Positions 1 through 8,036 of a DNA stretch of 10,058 nucleotides are shown piece by piece. Made by a program: the position numbers and the translations under genes. Every line of letters starts with the position of its first letter. Position 1 is the stretch's first letter. The stretch comes from Pseudomonadota bacterium. GTDB lineage: Bacteria > Desulfobacterota > Desulfovibrionia > Desulfovibrionales > Desulfovibrionaceae. Where the stretch lies: assembly GCA_023453335.1 (NCBI GenBank), contig JAEXTU010000085.1:1-10058 (forward strand), given 5' to 3'. Under the pieces are notes generated by a model. The model made no database searches and was not told the DNA's origin. It saw only the letters and a list, made by a program, of their open reading frames with translations.

Positions 1-610
1 TCTCCAGGTCCTGCTTCAGGGCATCGAAATCGCCGTTGCCCCGGGTGCGGATGACCACGTAGCGCTGGCCGGGCGCGGACTTCTCCGAGCTGGACAGGAT
101 GCTGCGCAGCCTGAAGCCGTGGGCGCGCACGATGTCCGCCAGGTCCTTGATGGAGCCCGGGCGGTCCTCCAGATTCACGGCCAGGCGGTGGCCGCCGCTG
201 CGCACCCCGGTGATCTCCACCAGGACCTTGAAGATGTCCCGGTCGGAGATGATGCCCACCAGCGCGTCGCCCTCCAACACCGGCGCGCAGCCGATGCTGC
301 GGTCGTGCATGGCCATGGCCGCCTCCTCAACCGGAGTTTCGGGGGCCACGGTGAACACCGGGGACTTCATGATCTCGCCGACCGTGGTCTGGGCCAGCAG
401 GTAGTTGAGCTCGTAGATGTCCAGGGACGTGCCCTTGGACGGCAGGTATTGCTTGATGTCGCGGTCGGAGAGCATGCCGGCCAGCTTGCCGGCCTTGAGC
501 ACGGGCAGGTGCTTCACGCGCTTCTCGCGCATGAGCGCCGCAGCATCGGAGATGCTGCTCTCCGTGGTCACGGTGAGGACGCCGGTGGTCATCCAGTCCC
601 TGACGAGCAT
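1..610 (-). CDS. CBS-CBS-ACT domain protein, AcuB-like (C-terminus cut by window edge)
   Basis: Predicted cytoplasmic ligand-sensing protein; 203 residues are visible before the window ends. A first CBS motif spans about residues 1-55 (opening MLVRDWMTTGVLTV, closing GMLSDRDI). A second spans about 76-130 (VGEIMKSPVFTV ... GIISDRDIFKVL). An ACT domain begins near 140 (HRLAVNLEDRPGSIKDLADI) and continues past the edge. CBS pairs usually bind adenine nucleotides and ACT domains usually bind amino acids; this order is that of AcuB-like proteins, whose biochemical role is poorly defined. The ATG at 610 is preceded by GGGAGG five bases upstream. It starts 19 bases after the livF stop, so it is probably the last or a late gene of the liv operon, which suggests that it responds to branched-chain amino acids or energy state. 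That role is inference. The domain calls are firm; the regulatory target is unknown. Confidence 0.88.
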   Translation of the reverse strand, partial: MLVRDWMTTGVLTVTTESSISDAAALMREKRVKHLPVLKAGKLAGMLSDRDIKQYLPSKGTSLDIYELNYLLAQTTVGEIMKSPVFTVAPETPVEEAAMAMHDRSIGCAPVLEGDALVGIISDRDIFKVLVEITGVRSGGHRLAVNLEDRPGSIKDLADIVRAHGFRLRSILSSSEKSAPGQRYVVIRTRGNGDFDALKQDLE

Positions 611-629
611 GGGGGCCTCCCTGTACCGA

Positions 630-1334
<705 letters not shown>

Positions 1335-1337
1335 GGT

Positions 1338-2048
1338 TCACTCTCCCAGGTAGGCTTCCACCACCAGCGGATTCTGCGAGACCTCCTTGGGCGCGCCCTC
1401 GGCGATCTTCTGGCCGTAGTTGAGCACCACGATGCGGTCGGAGATGGCCATGATGACCTTCATGTGGTGTTCGATGATCATTATGGTTATCCCGCTCTCC
1501 TTGATCTTCTTGATGATCTCGATGGACACGTCGAGCTCGGCCGGGTTCAGGCCGGCGAAGGACTCGTCCAGGAGCAGGAACTCCGGCTGGGTGGCCAGGG
1601 CGCGGGCTATCTCCAGGCGTTTGCGTTTGCCCAGGGGCAAGCCCTTGGAGATCACGTCCCGGTCCTCGTATAGGCCAGTGAAGTTGAGGACCTCCTGGGC
1701 CACCTTTTCCGCGCCGGCCCGCTTGGGGTTGCGCAGGAAAGCCGAGGCCAGCACGTTGTCGAACACGCTCATGCGCTGCAGGGGCTTCACCACCTGGAAG
1801 GTACGGGCCATGCCCTTGGCGCAGATCTGGTGCGGCTTGAGCCCCTCGATGCGTTCGCCCTTGAACACCACAGAGCCCAAGGACGGCTTGTAGAAGCCGT
1901 TGACGCAGTTGAACAGGGTGGTTTTGCCCGCGCCGTTGGGGCCGATGAGGGCCAGGATCTCGCCCTGGTTCACCGCGAAGCTGACCTTGGACAGCGCGGC
2001 CAGGCCGCCGAAGAACATGGAGATGTCGTGAACTTCGAGCATGGCCAT
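1338..2048 (-). CDS. livG: Branched-chain amino acid ABC transporter, ATP-binding protein LivG
   Basis: First cytoplasmic ATPase of the LivHMGF importer. It is 236 residues, somewhat shorter than the roughly 255 common in LivG. Walker A is GPNGAGKT (36-43), Walker B is FLLLDE (157-162), the D-loop region is GLNPAE, and the switch is IEHH (192-195). The C-loop reads LPLGKRKRLEIARAL (137-151): the tail RLEIARAL is typical of LivG, but the usual Gln/Asp after the glycine is Lys and the core LSGGQ is poorly kept. Walker B is followed by SF rather than P. I chose the ATG at 2048, which overlaps the livM stop by one base (TGATG) and has AAGGAG ten bases upstream. A second ATG two codons later would sit too far from that site. 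A longer open frame runs upstream through livM but reads as a shadow. Confidence 0.95.
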   Translation of the reverse strand: MAMLEVHDISMFFGGLAALSKVSFAVNQGEILALIGPNGAGKTTLFNCVNGFYKPSLGSVVFKGERIEGLKPHQICAKGMARTFQVVKPLQRMSVFDNVLASAFLRNPKRAGAEKVAQEVLNFTGLYEDRDVISKGLPLGKRKRLEIARALATQPEFLLLDESFAGLNPAELDVSIEIIKKIKESGITIMIIEHHMKVIMAISDRIVVLNYGQKIAEGAPKEVSQNPLVVEAYLGE

Positions 2049-2986
2049 CAGACTGCCGCTCCTTTCTTGCCGAAGAGCTTTTGCAGCTTCCTCCAGTCGC
2101 CCACCAGCCCGTTGGGCAGGTAGATGATGATGACGATGAGCAGGATGCCGAACACGGTCTGGTAGGCCGTGCCCACCCGGGGCAGAGAGCGGATGACCTC
2201 GGCCAGGATCACCATGATGCCGGCGCCCACCGCCGGACCCCAGAAGGTGGCCACCCCGCCCACCATGACCACCATGATGGTGGCAATGGAGATGTCGCCC
2301 AGGGAGAACACCACCTGCGGGTCGATGTAGCCCATGTAGTTGGTGTAGAAGGCCCCGGCCAGTCCGGTGATGACCGCGGACACGGACAAGGCGATGGTCT
2401 TGTACAGGGTGGTGTTGATGCCCAGGGACTCGGCCGCGTCCTGGTCCTCGCGGATGGCCACGAAGTAGTAGCCCCAGCGGGAGCGGATCATGAGCCGGAT
2501 CAGGGCGTAGGTGGCCGCGGCCAGGCCCAGGATGATGTAGTAGTACTGGGTCTTCCCCACCCAGGTACGGGTGACCATGACCCCCAGGGTGCCGTTGGTC
2601 AGGCCGGTGAGGTTCTCCGCGGTGATGCGCAGAATCTCGCCCAGGGCCAGAGTGGCCAGCACGAAGTAGGCCCCGCGCAGCTTGAGCACGATGAAGCCCA
2701 TGCCCAGGGCGATGACCACCACCAGGGGGACGGACAGGGGGAAGCCCAGCCAGGGCGAGATCTTGAAGTGGTGCACCAGGAGCCCGGCGCTGTAGGCCCC
2801 CATGCCGAAGAACGCGGCGTGGCCGAAGGAAACCTGGCCGCAAAAGCCGCCGAGCAGGTTCCAGGCCATGCCCAGCATGGTCCACATGACCGAGAGGATG
2901 ATGATGTGCATGAGGTAGGTGTTGAGGCCCAGGAGCGGCAGCAGGACCAGCAGCCCGAGGACCACGAGGGGGACGGCGCGTTTCAT
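2048..2986 (-). CDS. livM: Branched-chain amino acid ABC transporter, permease LivM
   Basis: Inner-membrane permease that pairs with LivH to form the translocation path. It has 312 residues with about eight to ten hydrophobic spans. Family landmarks are visible: a hydrophobic N-terminus (VPLVVLGLLVLLPLLG), the conserved GFCGQVSFGHAAFFGMGAY stretch near residues 47-65, the cytoplasmic coupling loop AIREDQDAAESLGIN, and the terminal YLPNGLVG before a basic tail. The start ATG at 2986 overlaps the livH stop as ATGA, with AAGAGG eight bases upstream. The frame stays open further upstream through livH, but that extension is arginine/glycine/proline-rich shadow sequence with no family match. Tight overlaps on both sides mark it as an internal operon gene. 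Identification is secure; substrate range within branched-chain or related amino acids cannot be read from the sequence. Confidence 0.96.
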   Translation of the reverse strand: MKRAVPLVVLGLLVLLPLLGLNTYLMHIIILSVMWTMLGMAWNLLGGFCGQVSFGHAAFFGMGAYSAGLLVHHFKISPWLGFPLSVPLVVVIALGMGFIVLKLRGAYFVLATLALGEILRITAENLTGLTNGTLGVMVTRTWVGKTQYYYIILGLAAATYALIRLMIRSRWGYYFVAIREDQDAAESLGINTTLYKTIALSVSAVITGLAGAFYTNYMGYIDPQVVFSLGDISIATIMVVMVGGVATFWGPAVGAGIMVILAEVIRSLPRVGTAYQTVFGILLIVIIIYLPNGLVGDWRKLQKLFGKKGAAV

Positions 2987-3909
2987 CGGGTGAGCCTCTT
3001 GGACTTGAGCAGCGAGGCCACCCCGCCGGGCAGGAAAACCAGCACGGCCACGAAGACCGCGAACCGGCCCACCGGGGCCCAGCCCATGCCCACGTAGGTG
3101 GCGGTCATGGACTCGAACACGCCCAGGATGAGGCCGCCGATGATGGCCCCCAGGGTGTTGCCCAACCCGCCGATGATGGTGATGACGAAGGCGATGAGGG
3201 TGAACTGCGAGCCCAGGGCCGGGAACAGGTAGTAGATGGGGATGAACAGGCATCCGGCGCAGCCCACCAGGGCCGCGCCCAGGCCGAAGGTCACCACCTG
3301 CATGGCCGAGACGTTGACCCCCATCATGAGGGCGGCGTCCTTGTCCTGGGCCGTGGCCCGGATGCCCTTGCCGGTGTCGGTCTTCTGCAGGAAGAACCAC
3401 AGCCCCAGGGTGATGGCCACCGAGAGCACGAAGGACACGGTCCAGGGCACGGACAGGGAGAGCTCAATGGGCGACCCCTTCCACACGTCGGACAGGTAGA
3501 AGGCCGAGGAGGCGTAGCTCACCGGCGTGGAGCGGTAGTCCGAGGTGAAGAAGATGGTGGCCAAGTTCTGCAAGACCAGCCCGATGCCCACGGTGAGGAT
3601 CACCTGGTTGTGGGGCAGGATGGACTCCACCTTGAGCACCGGGTTGATGAGGTATTTCTGCAGCCCGACCCCCAGCAGGAACAACAGGGGCGGGGCGATG
3701 AGCAGGGAGAGGTACGGGTCAAGGCCGAACAGGGAGAACGCCCAGAAGGCGATGTACATGGCCACCATCATGAGTTGGCCGTGCGTGAGGTTGATGATCT
3801 TCATGACCCCCAGGATCAGGGTCATGCCGATGCCGATGAGCGCGTAGAGCCCTCCCAGCAGGATCCCCGCGATCAGGGTCTGCAGGAAGACTTCCAGATG
3901 GACTGCCAT
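2983..3909 (-). CDS. livH: Branched-chain amino acid ABC transporter, permease LivH
   Basis: Inner-membrane permease partner of LivM; 308 residues, normal for LivH, with about eight hydrophobic spans. The N-terminal run LIAGILLGGLYALIGIGMTL followed by GVMKIINLTHGQLMM is diagnostic for LivH. The cytoplasmic coupling loop lies around GIRATAQDKDAALMMGVN, and GGLGNTLGAIIGGLILGVFES is the conserved late span. The ATG at 3909 has GGGAGGGG about nine bases upstream and follows the livJ stop by 28 bases. That gap holds no terminator, so livJ and livH are probably one transcript. The 3' end overlaps livM by four bases. No unusual features. Confidence 0.96.
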   Translation of the reverse strand: MAVHLEVFLQTLIAGILLGGLYALIGIGMTLILGVMKIINLTHGQLMMVAMYIAFWAFSLFGLDPYLSLLIAPPLLFLLGVGLQKYLINPVLKVESILPHNQVILTVGIGLVLQNLATIFFTSDYRSTPVSYASSAFYLSDVWKGSPIELSLSVPWTVSFVLSVAITLGLWFFLQKTDTGKGIRATAQDKDAALMMGVNVSAMQVVTFGLGAALVGCAGCLFIPIYYLFPALGSQFTLIAFVITIIGGLGNTLGAIIGGLILGVFESMTATYVGMGWAPVGRFAVFVAVLVFLPGGVASLLKSKRLTR

Positions 3910-3937
3910 GGGCCCGTACCCCTCCCTTCAGTTGCTG

Positions 3938-5131
3938 CTAGCGGTCACGCCACTTGGGGATGGGGAACACGTACTTGCTGCTGGCGTATTCCTCCGGCCA
4001 GATGGTCTCGTGCTTGCCCTTGATGACCTGAAGCACCAGAGTCTCCAGGAAGTTCTGGTTCTGGTAGCCGTCCTTGTCCTGGAACTTCACCGGGCCGAAG
4101 GCGGTCTTCATGTCCACGGCCTTGAGCGCGTCGCGGATGTCGTCGGACTTCATGCTCTTGGCCCGCTCCAGGGCGTCCTTGATCACGTAGAGCGAGGAAT
4201 AGGCCAGGGCACCGTGGTAGGACGGCTCGGAGCCGTGCAGCTTCTTGTACTTCTCGGCGTAATCCTTGGCTCCCGGATACGGGGCCTGGGGCGACCAGAG
4301 GGTGGCGGTGACCACATACTCGGCCGCGTCCTTGGCGTTGTCCACGAACTCGGGAATGGCGAAGCCCGCGGCGCCGCCGGCGAACAGCTTGGCGTCCAGG
4401 CGCAATTCCTTGATCTGGCGCATGAGCAGGGCCGCGTCCATGACGTAGGAAACCATGTAGATCACGTCGGGATTGGCGGCCTTGACCGCGGAGAGGATGG
4501 GCTTGAAGTCCACCGCGCCCTTCTCGTACTTCTCCTTCATGAGCACTTTCATGCCCGCGGCGGTGCAGGACTTGGCCATCTCCTCGGCCCCGGAGGTGCC
4601 GAAGTCGGAGCTCTCGTACAGGATGGCGATGGAGGTGGGCTTCACGACCTTCTGCATGAAGCCCAGGAGGCCGGAGGCGTAGTACGCGTTGGAGGGGTTG
4701 AGGCGGAACACGTACTTGTAGTTCTGCTGGGTGATCTCGTCCGCGGCGGAGGCCACCACCAGGTAGGGGGTCTTGCGCTCCTCGGCCACGGCGGCCACGG
4801 CCTTGGCGCAGGCCGAGGTGTACTCGGCGAAGATCACCGGCTGCTTGTCCACGTCGATGAGCTTCTCCACGATGGAGCGGGCGATCTCCGGCTTGCCCTG
4901 GGAGTCCTCGAAGCGCAGGGCCAGCTTCTGGCCCTTGATGCCGCCCTTGGCGTTGATCTCTTCCTGGGCGATCTCGTAGGATTTCTTGATGATCTCACCG
5001 AACTTGGCCTGCCCGCCGGTGAGCGGGAGGGGGACGGCGAGGTTCAGGTCCGCGGCCTGGGCAACGGCGGCCAGACACACGAACAGGGAGACTAGGACTA
5101 GGCACAGGAGCAGGCTTTTCGACTTCTTCAT
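3938..5131 (-). CDS. livJ: Branched-chain amino acid ABC transporter, periplasmic binding protein (LivJ/LivK type)
   Basis: Periplasmic solute receptor that captures the amino acid and delivers it to LivHM. It is 397 residues with a clear Sec signal peptide: basic MKKSK, a hydrophobic core, and a likely cleavage after AQA at residue 26, leaving ADLNLAVPLPLTGGQAKFGE. That mature N-terminus and the following GGIKGQKLALRFEDSQGKPE are typical of type I periplasmic amino-acid-binding folds. The segment YTSACAKAVAAVAEERKTPY matches the ligand-pocket region of the family. I see no lipobox cysteine at the cleavage site, so a soluble protein is more likely than a lipoprotein. The ATG at 5131 has GGAGGT ten bases upstream. 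It is the first gene of the liv operon and follows a 305-base AT-rich gap. Ligand choice (Leu/Ile/Val versus other amino acids) is not decidable by eye, so the symbol marks the family. Confidence 0.92.
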   Translation of the reverse strand: MKKSKSLLLCLVLVSLFVCLAAVAQAADLNLAVPLPLTGGQAKFGEIIKKSYEIAQEEINAKGGIKGQKLALRFEDSQGKPEIARSIVEKLIDVDKQPVIFAEYTSACAKAVAAVAEERKTPYLVVASAADEITQQNYKYVFRLNPSNAYYASGLLGFMQKVVKPTSIAILYESSDFGTSGAEEMAKSCTAAGMKVLMKEKYEKGAVDFKPILSAVKAANPDVIYMVSYVMDAALLMRQIKELRLDAKLFAGGAAGFAIPEFVDNAKDAAEYVVTATLWSPQAPYPGAKDYAEKYKKLHGSEPSYHGALAYSSLYVIKDALERAKSMKSDDIRDALKAVDMKTAFGPVKFQDKDGYQNQNFLETLVLQVIKGKHETIWPEEYASSKYVFPIPKWRDR

Positions 5132-5174
5132 CGGAATCTTGACCTCCGTGCTAGGGGTATTGCAAGAAAATTAG

Positions 5175-5204
5175 TTAATAAGCTGTGTTTGCCTATGTAA
5201 TCAA
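5175..5204 (-). promoter_or_regulatory. Candidate sigma70-type promoter for livJHMGF
   Basis: On the minus strand TTGATT (5204-5199) is followed after 18 bases by TATTAA (5180-5175). Each hexamer matches four of six consensus positions. A start near 5168 would give a leader of about 37 bases carrying the livJ ribosome site. The gap is AT-rich, so chance matches are likely and this is only a candidate. A perfect TATAAT lies further upstream on the same strand (5278-5273) but has no reasonable -35 partner. Confidence 0.35.
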
Positions 5205-5385
5205 GGCGCGGACGTGATTGTCTAATTTTTCACATTTTGTGGGCCAACACTCCTTTTGCTCAAACTTATTTAATTATATCATTATGATAACTAAAGGCCT
5301 ATTACGTCTTTTCCGGACTTCCATCGCCTGGCCTATTCTTTCATATTGCGACAACTTTCTGATATATTGCAATTTGCTTATTGTG

Positions 5386-5412
5386 AAAAAAATCTCATGG
5401 CCCACTGGGCCA
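5386..5412 (-). terminator. Intrinsic terminator after the GT2 glycosyltransferase gene
   Basis: Read on the minus strand, TGGCCC-AGT-GGGCCA (5412-5398) forms a six-pair GC-rich stem with a three-base loop. Five bases (TGAGA) separate it from a run of seven T (5392-5386). The T-run is slightly distant from the stem, but the elements and the location about 25 bases after the stop codon fit an intrinsic terminator closing the right-hand transcription unit. Confidence 0.7.
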
Positions 5413-5420
5413 GGAAGTTG

Positions 5421-5435
5421 CCCGGCCTGGCCGGG
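5421..5435 (-). terminator. Accessory hairpin directly after the GT2 stop codon
   Basis: The sequence CCCGGC-CAG-GCCGGG on the minus strand is a perfect six-pair stem with a three-base loop, starting one base after the stop codon region. It has no T-run of its own, so it is more likely a transcript-stabilising or pausing hairpin that precedes the true terminator at 5412-5386. Confidence 0.5.
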
Positions 5436-5436
5436 T

Positions 5437-6189
5437 TCAGCGCACGGACGGGAACAGCGGGGAGGCGGCCAGGCCCCAGCGGGCCAGGCGGAAGGCCAGG
5501 GCGGTGCGCAGGCAGCCCAGGCCGTAGACCACGCTGCGCCGGAAGTTGATGGACGAGGCCTCGGGAAAATAACTGGCCGGACAGCTGATCTCGCCGATGG
5601 TGGCACCTTGCCAGAGCACCTGGGCCAGCATCTGGGCGTCGAACACGAAGTCGTCGGAATTGCCGTCCCAGGGAACGGCCAGGAGCAGGCTGCGGGAGAA
5701 CGCCCGGTACCCGGTGTGGTACTCGGAGAGCTTGCCGCCCATGAGCAGGTTCTGGAGCAGGGTCAGGACCCGGTTAGCCAGGTACTTGTAGAGGGGCATG
5801 CCCCCGGCCAGGGCCCGCCCGCCCAGGATGCGCGAGCCGAGCACGCAGTGGTAGAGCCCGCTGCCGATGAGCGCCACCATGGCCGGCAGGAGCCTCGGCG
5901 TGTACTGGTAGTCGGGGTGGACCATGACCACGATGTCCGCGCCCTGCTCCAGGGCCAGGCGGTAGCAGGTCTTCTGGTTGCCGCCGTAGCCCAGGTTGCG
6001 CTCGTGCACGTGCACCACGGTCTGCGGCAGGGTGCGGGCCACGGCCACGGTTTCGTCGTGGCTGGCGTCGTCCACCACGATGGCCAGGTCCACCACGCCC
6101 TGGGCCATGACCTCCTCCCAGGTGCGGCGCAGGGTCTTTGCCGCGTTGTAGGCGGGCATGACCACCACCACCTTCTTGTCCTGGTACAT
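5437..6189 (-). CDS. Family 2 glycosyltransferase, polyprenyl-phosphate sugar synthase-like
   Basis: Predicted GT-A fold enzyme, probably cytoplasmic or membrane-associated, that would move a sugar from a nucleotide donor to a polyprenyl phosphate. It has 250 residues. The N-terminus VVVVMPAYNAA (7-16) and VVDDASHDET (38-47) are the nucleotide-binding strands. NLGYGGNQKT (65-74) and VHPDYQY (90-96, in the DxD position) follow, then GSR (118-120), GYRAF (160-164) and DDFVFD (179-184). This set resembles DPM1/DPMS-like GT2 proteins. I see no strong C-terminal membrane anchor. The ATG at 6189 has GGGGAG eight bases upstream and lies five bases after the stop of the GT-C/TPR gene, so the two are almost certainly co-expressed. 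Donor-sugar identity is not readable. The lipid acceptor is inferred from the partner gene; a direct role in polysaccharide synthesis is the main alternative. Confidence 0.88.
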   Translation of the reverse strand: MYQDKKVVVVMPAYNAAKTLRRTWEEVMAQGVVDLAIVVDDASHDETVAVARTLPQTVVHVHERNLGYGGNQKTCYRLALEQGADIVVMVHPDYQYTPRLLPAMVALIGSGLYHCVLGSRILGGRALAGGMPLYKYLANRVLTLLQNLLMGGKLSEYHTGYRAFSRSLLLAVPWDGNSDDFVFDAQMLAQVLWQGATIGEISCPASYFPEASSINFRRSVVYGLGCLRTALAFRLARWGLAASPLFPSVR

Positions 6190-6194
6190 GCGCG

Positions 6195-8036
6195 CTACTC
6201 CCCGGTGTGAGTGGCGTTGGCGTGGTGCGCAATCACGTCCGGCAGGGTGGCGTTGACGTCCACGGTGCAGTTGTTGGCCAGCGAGGCGTTGGCCGCCAGG
6301 GCCGCGGCCGCGGCCAGGGTGGCGTTGGCGGCCAACTGGGCGTTGAGATCCCGATACTCGTCGAACTGCCGGCGCACCACCGCCAGGTTCTCCTCCGCCG
6401 GCTTGTAGTGCGGGAACTGCGCCAGGGTGCTCTCCAGCTTGCTGATCGCGTCCGAATACCGCCCGAGATAGGCCAACAGCCCCCCGAAATTGGTCATGAC
6501 CTGGGGATTGTCCGGGCAGACCTCCTCGGCCTGCACGAACTCGATCTTGGCCCCGCGGGGAGCGCCTAGCCGGGCGAGCAGGAAGCCGTGGGCGTTGTGC
6601 ATGCCGCACACGTAATAGGGGTTGTATTCCAGGGCGTTTTGGTAGTGGCGCTGGTAGGCGGCCCAGTCCTTCACCGCGGCAGCCTCGCCGGCCAGGGCGT
6701 GCTCCGCCAGGAAGTTGCGCTCGGTCACCTCGGCGGCGTGGGTGAACAGGGTCTTGGTGTCCTTCCACAGAGCCCCCTGCCGGAAGGTGAGGACCCAGAG
6801 AACCCCGACCAGGGCGCAGGACAGGACCCAAGCCGCCCGCTTGCCAACGCCGAACCAACCGGCCAGGTCCGCTGCGCCCCAGGCCAGGCAGATGAACAGC
6901 CCCAGGTGGGGCACGTAGGCGTACCGATCGGCCATGCCCTGGGACCCCACCTGGACCAGGCCGATGACCGGCACCAGGGTCCCCAGGAACCAGAACCAGC
7001 CAACGGCCAGCCACGGCCGGGTGCGGAGCAGGCGCACGGCCAGAACGGTGATAGCCAGGAGCCCCAGGCCGCACAGGGCCACCTCCCACCAGGGAGTGGT
7101 GTAGGTGGGGTGCGGGTAGAACGGCGCGAGGTTCACGGGCCAGAAGGTCTTCTCCAGGTATTTCACGTAGGAGACCAGGGCGTTGTTCAGCCGCTGCCAG
7201 AGTGGCAATGCGGAAAGCGGGGCCATGGCCTTGTCCTGGGCCAGGATGGTGACCCAGCACATGACGCCCGACAGGGCGAACAAGGGCAGCTTCTCCCGGA
7301 CCAGGGGCCAGGAGGGAATCGGGACGATGCGGCGCAGCATCCACCTCCCCTGCTCCGGGTCGCGGCCGAAGCGCCCCAGGGGCCAGATGTCCCAGAGCAG
7401 GAGCACGAAGGGCAGGGTCACCAGCATCTGCTTGGCCATGTTGCCCAGGATAAACATGGCCAGCACCGCCAGGTAGCGCCGCCACCCGGGGCAGCGGGCA
7501 TACCAGCCGTAGGCGATCATGGTCAGGAGCCAGAACACGGTGGAGAGCACGTCCTTGCGCTCGGACACCCAAGCCACGGACTCCACGGGCAGGGGGTGCA
7601 GGCCCCACAGGGCCGCGGCAAGGGCGCTGGCCCAGAAGCGGCCGGTGCCCTCGCGCAGGACCAGGAAGAACAGCAGGGTGCTGCCCGCGTGCAGGATCAC
7701 GTTGGTCAGGTGGTAGCCCGGGGCGAACAGGCCGAAAAACTGGGCGTCGAGCTGCAGAGAGAGCCAGACCAGGGGGTGCCAGTTGGCCTCCCGCAGGGAG
7801 GTGAAGGCCCAGGCCATGTCCGAGAGGTTCAGCCCGCGCAGGACGTTGGGATTGCGGAACACGTACACCATGTCGTCGAAGCCGACGAAATCGGCCGCAA
7901 CAGCCTGGGCGTAGGCCAGGCCGGTGGCCAGGAGCAGACCCAGGCCCACCAGCCGGGTCATGCCGCCCGGGGAGGCCAGCCAGTGGAGAAGGGCGCGGAG
8001 CCCCCGCAGCGGCGCCTCGTGATGCGTATCAGCCAT
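6195..8036 (-). CDS. Multi-spanning GT-C glycosyltransferase with TPR domain, TMTC/DUF1736-like
   Basis: Predicted inner-membrane glycosyltransferase that would use a polyprenyl-linked sugar on the periplasmic side; 613 residues. The N-terminal 420 residues carry about ten hydrophobic spans with motifs I associate with TMTC-like proteins: FDDMVYVF (53-60, candidate catalytic Asp pair D54-D55), NWHPLVWLSLQLD (85-97), HPLPVESVAWVSERKD (147-162), KQMLVTLPFVLLLWDIWPL (202-220) and DRYAYVP (370-376). TPR-like helices follow at about 441-560 (such as YQRHYQNALEYNPYYV and TNFGGLLAYLGRYSDAISKLE). The last 50 residues are an Ala/Asn-rich hexapeptide repeat listed separately. The ATG at 8036 has only a weak ribosome site. 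The gene lies 113 bases after a pilin gene and five bases before a GT2 gene, which suggests protein glycosylation, perhaps of the pilins. Eukaryotic relatives are O-mannosyltransferases; the acceptor here is unproven. Confidence 0.82.
   Translation of the reverse strand: MADTHHEAPLRGLRALLHWLASPGGMTRLVGLGLLLATGLAYAQAVAADFVGFDDMVYVFRNPNVLRGLNLSDMAWAFTSLREANWHPLVWLSLQLDAQFFGLFAPGYHLTNVILHAGSTLLFFLVLREGTGRFWASALAAALWGLHPLPVESVAWVSERKDVLSTVFWLLTMIAYGWYARCPGWRRYLAVLAMFILGNMAKQMLVTLPFVLLLWDIWPLGRFGRDPEQGRWMLRRIVPIPSWPLVREKLPLFALSGVMCWVTILAQDKAMAPLSALPLWQRLNNALVSYVKYLEKTFWPVNLAPFYPHPTYTTPWWEVALCGLGLLAITVLAVRLLRTRPWLAVGWFWFLGTLVPVIGLVQVGSQGMADRYAYVPHLGLFICLAWGAADLAGWFGVGKRAAWVLSCALVGVLWVLTFRQGALWKDTKTLFTHAAEVTERNFLAEHALAGEAAAVKDWAAYQRHYQNALEYNPYYVCGMHNAHGFLLARLGAPRGAKIEFVQAEEVCPDNPQVMTNFGGLLAYLGRYSDAISKLESTLAQFPHYKPAEENLAVVRRQFDEYRDLNAQLAANATLAAAAALAANASLANNCTVDVNATLPDVIAHHANATHTGE
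6207..6350 (-). repeat. Hexapeptide repeat tail rich in N-x-S/T sequons, within the GT-C/TPR gene
   Basis: Residues 563-610 of the protein divide into eight six-residue units: DLNAQL, AANATL, AAAAAL, AANASL, ANNCTV, DVNATL, PDVIAH, HANATH. Asn sits at position 3 in six of the eight and Leu or Val at position 6 in six. Five N-x-S/T sequons result (N571, N583, N589, N595, N607), spaced 12, 6, 6 and 12 residues apart. DVNAT fits the extended D/E-x-N-x-S/T form. The DNA keeps part of the repeat: the 12-base CAGGGTGGCGTT on the plus strand occurs at 6243 and again at 6315, 72 bases or four units apart. Confidence 0.8.

Larger units (their letters stand above)
5132..5436. other. AT-rich intergenic region between the glycosyltransferase gene and livJ
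   Basis: No credible gene is present on either strand; the plus-strand frame beginning at 5218 has AT-rich non-protein-like sequence and then runs opposite the glycosyltransferase. The stretch holds the terminator of the upstream block at its right end and the candidate liv promoter at its left end. Also visible are a short interrupted palindrome CACA-TTT-TGTG (5231-5241) and GTGA-N12-TCAC (5214-5233), either of which could be an operator. Composition falls sharply from the GC-rich flanks, which is common for promoter regions but long here. Confidence 0.6.

Noticed and set aside
1338..2885. Long minus-strand frame that would fuse extra sequence to the N-terminus of LivG
   Set aside because: The upstream part is Gly/His/Arg-rich and overlaps livM in another frame; the ATG at 2048 has a ribosome site and gives a normal LivG N-terminus. 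The same reasoning removes the extension of livM to 3400 and of the GT2 gene to 7608.
3908..5095. 395-codon plus-strand open frame opposite livJ
   Set aside because: Mirror of the livJ codon pattern, dominated by Gly, Leu, Val, Asp and His, with no recognisable domain; the opposite strand has a signal peptide and a well-placed ribosome site.
5171..5186. Possible Lrp box in the livJ leader (TAGTTAATAAGCTG)
   Set aside because: Starts and ends like the Lrp consensus but is one base short and fails at several internal positions.
5231..5246. Possible sigma54 promoter upstream of livJ (TGGCCCACAAAATGTG on the minus strand)
   Set aside because: Only the GG-C and TG positions fit; the -12 element is GT and most other positions miss, so chance is the better explanation.
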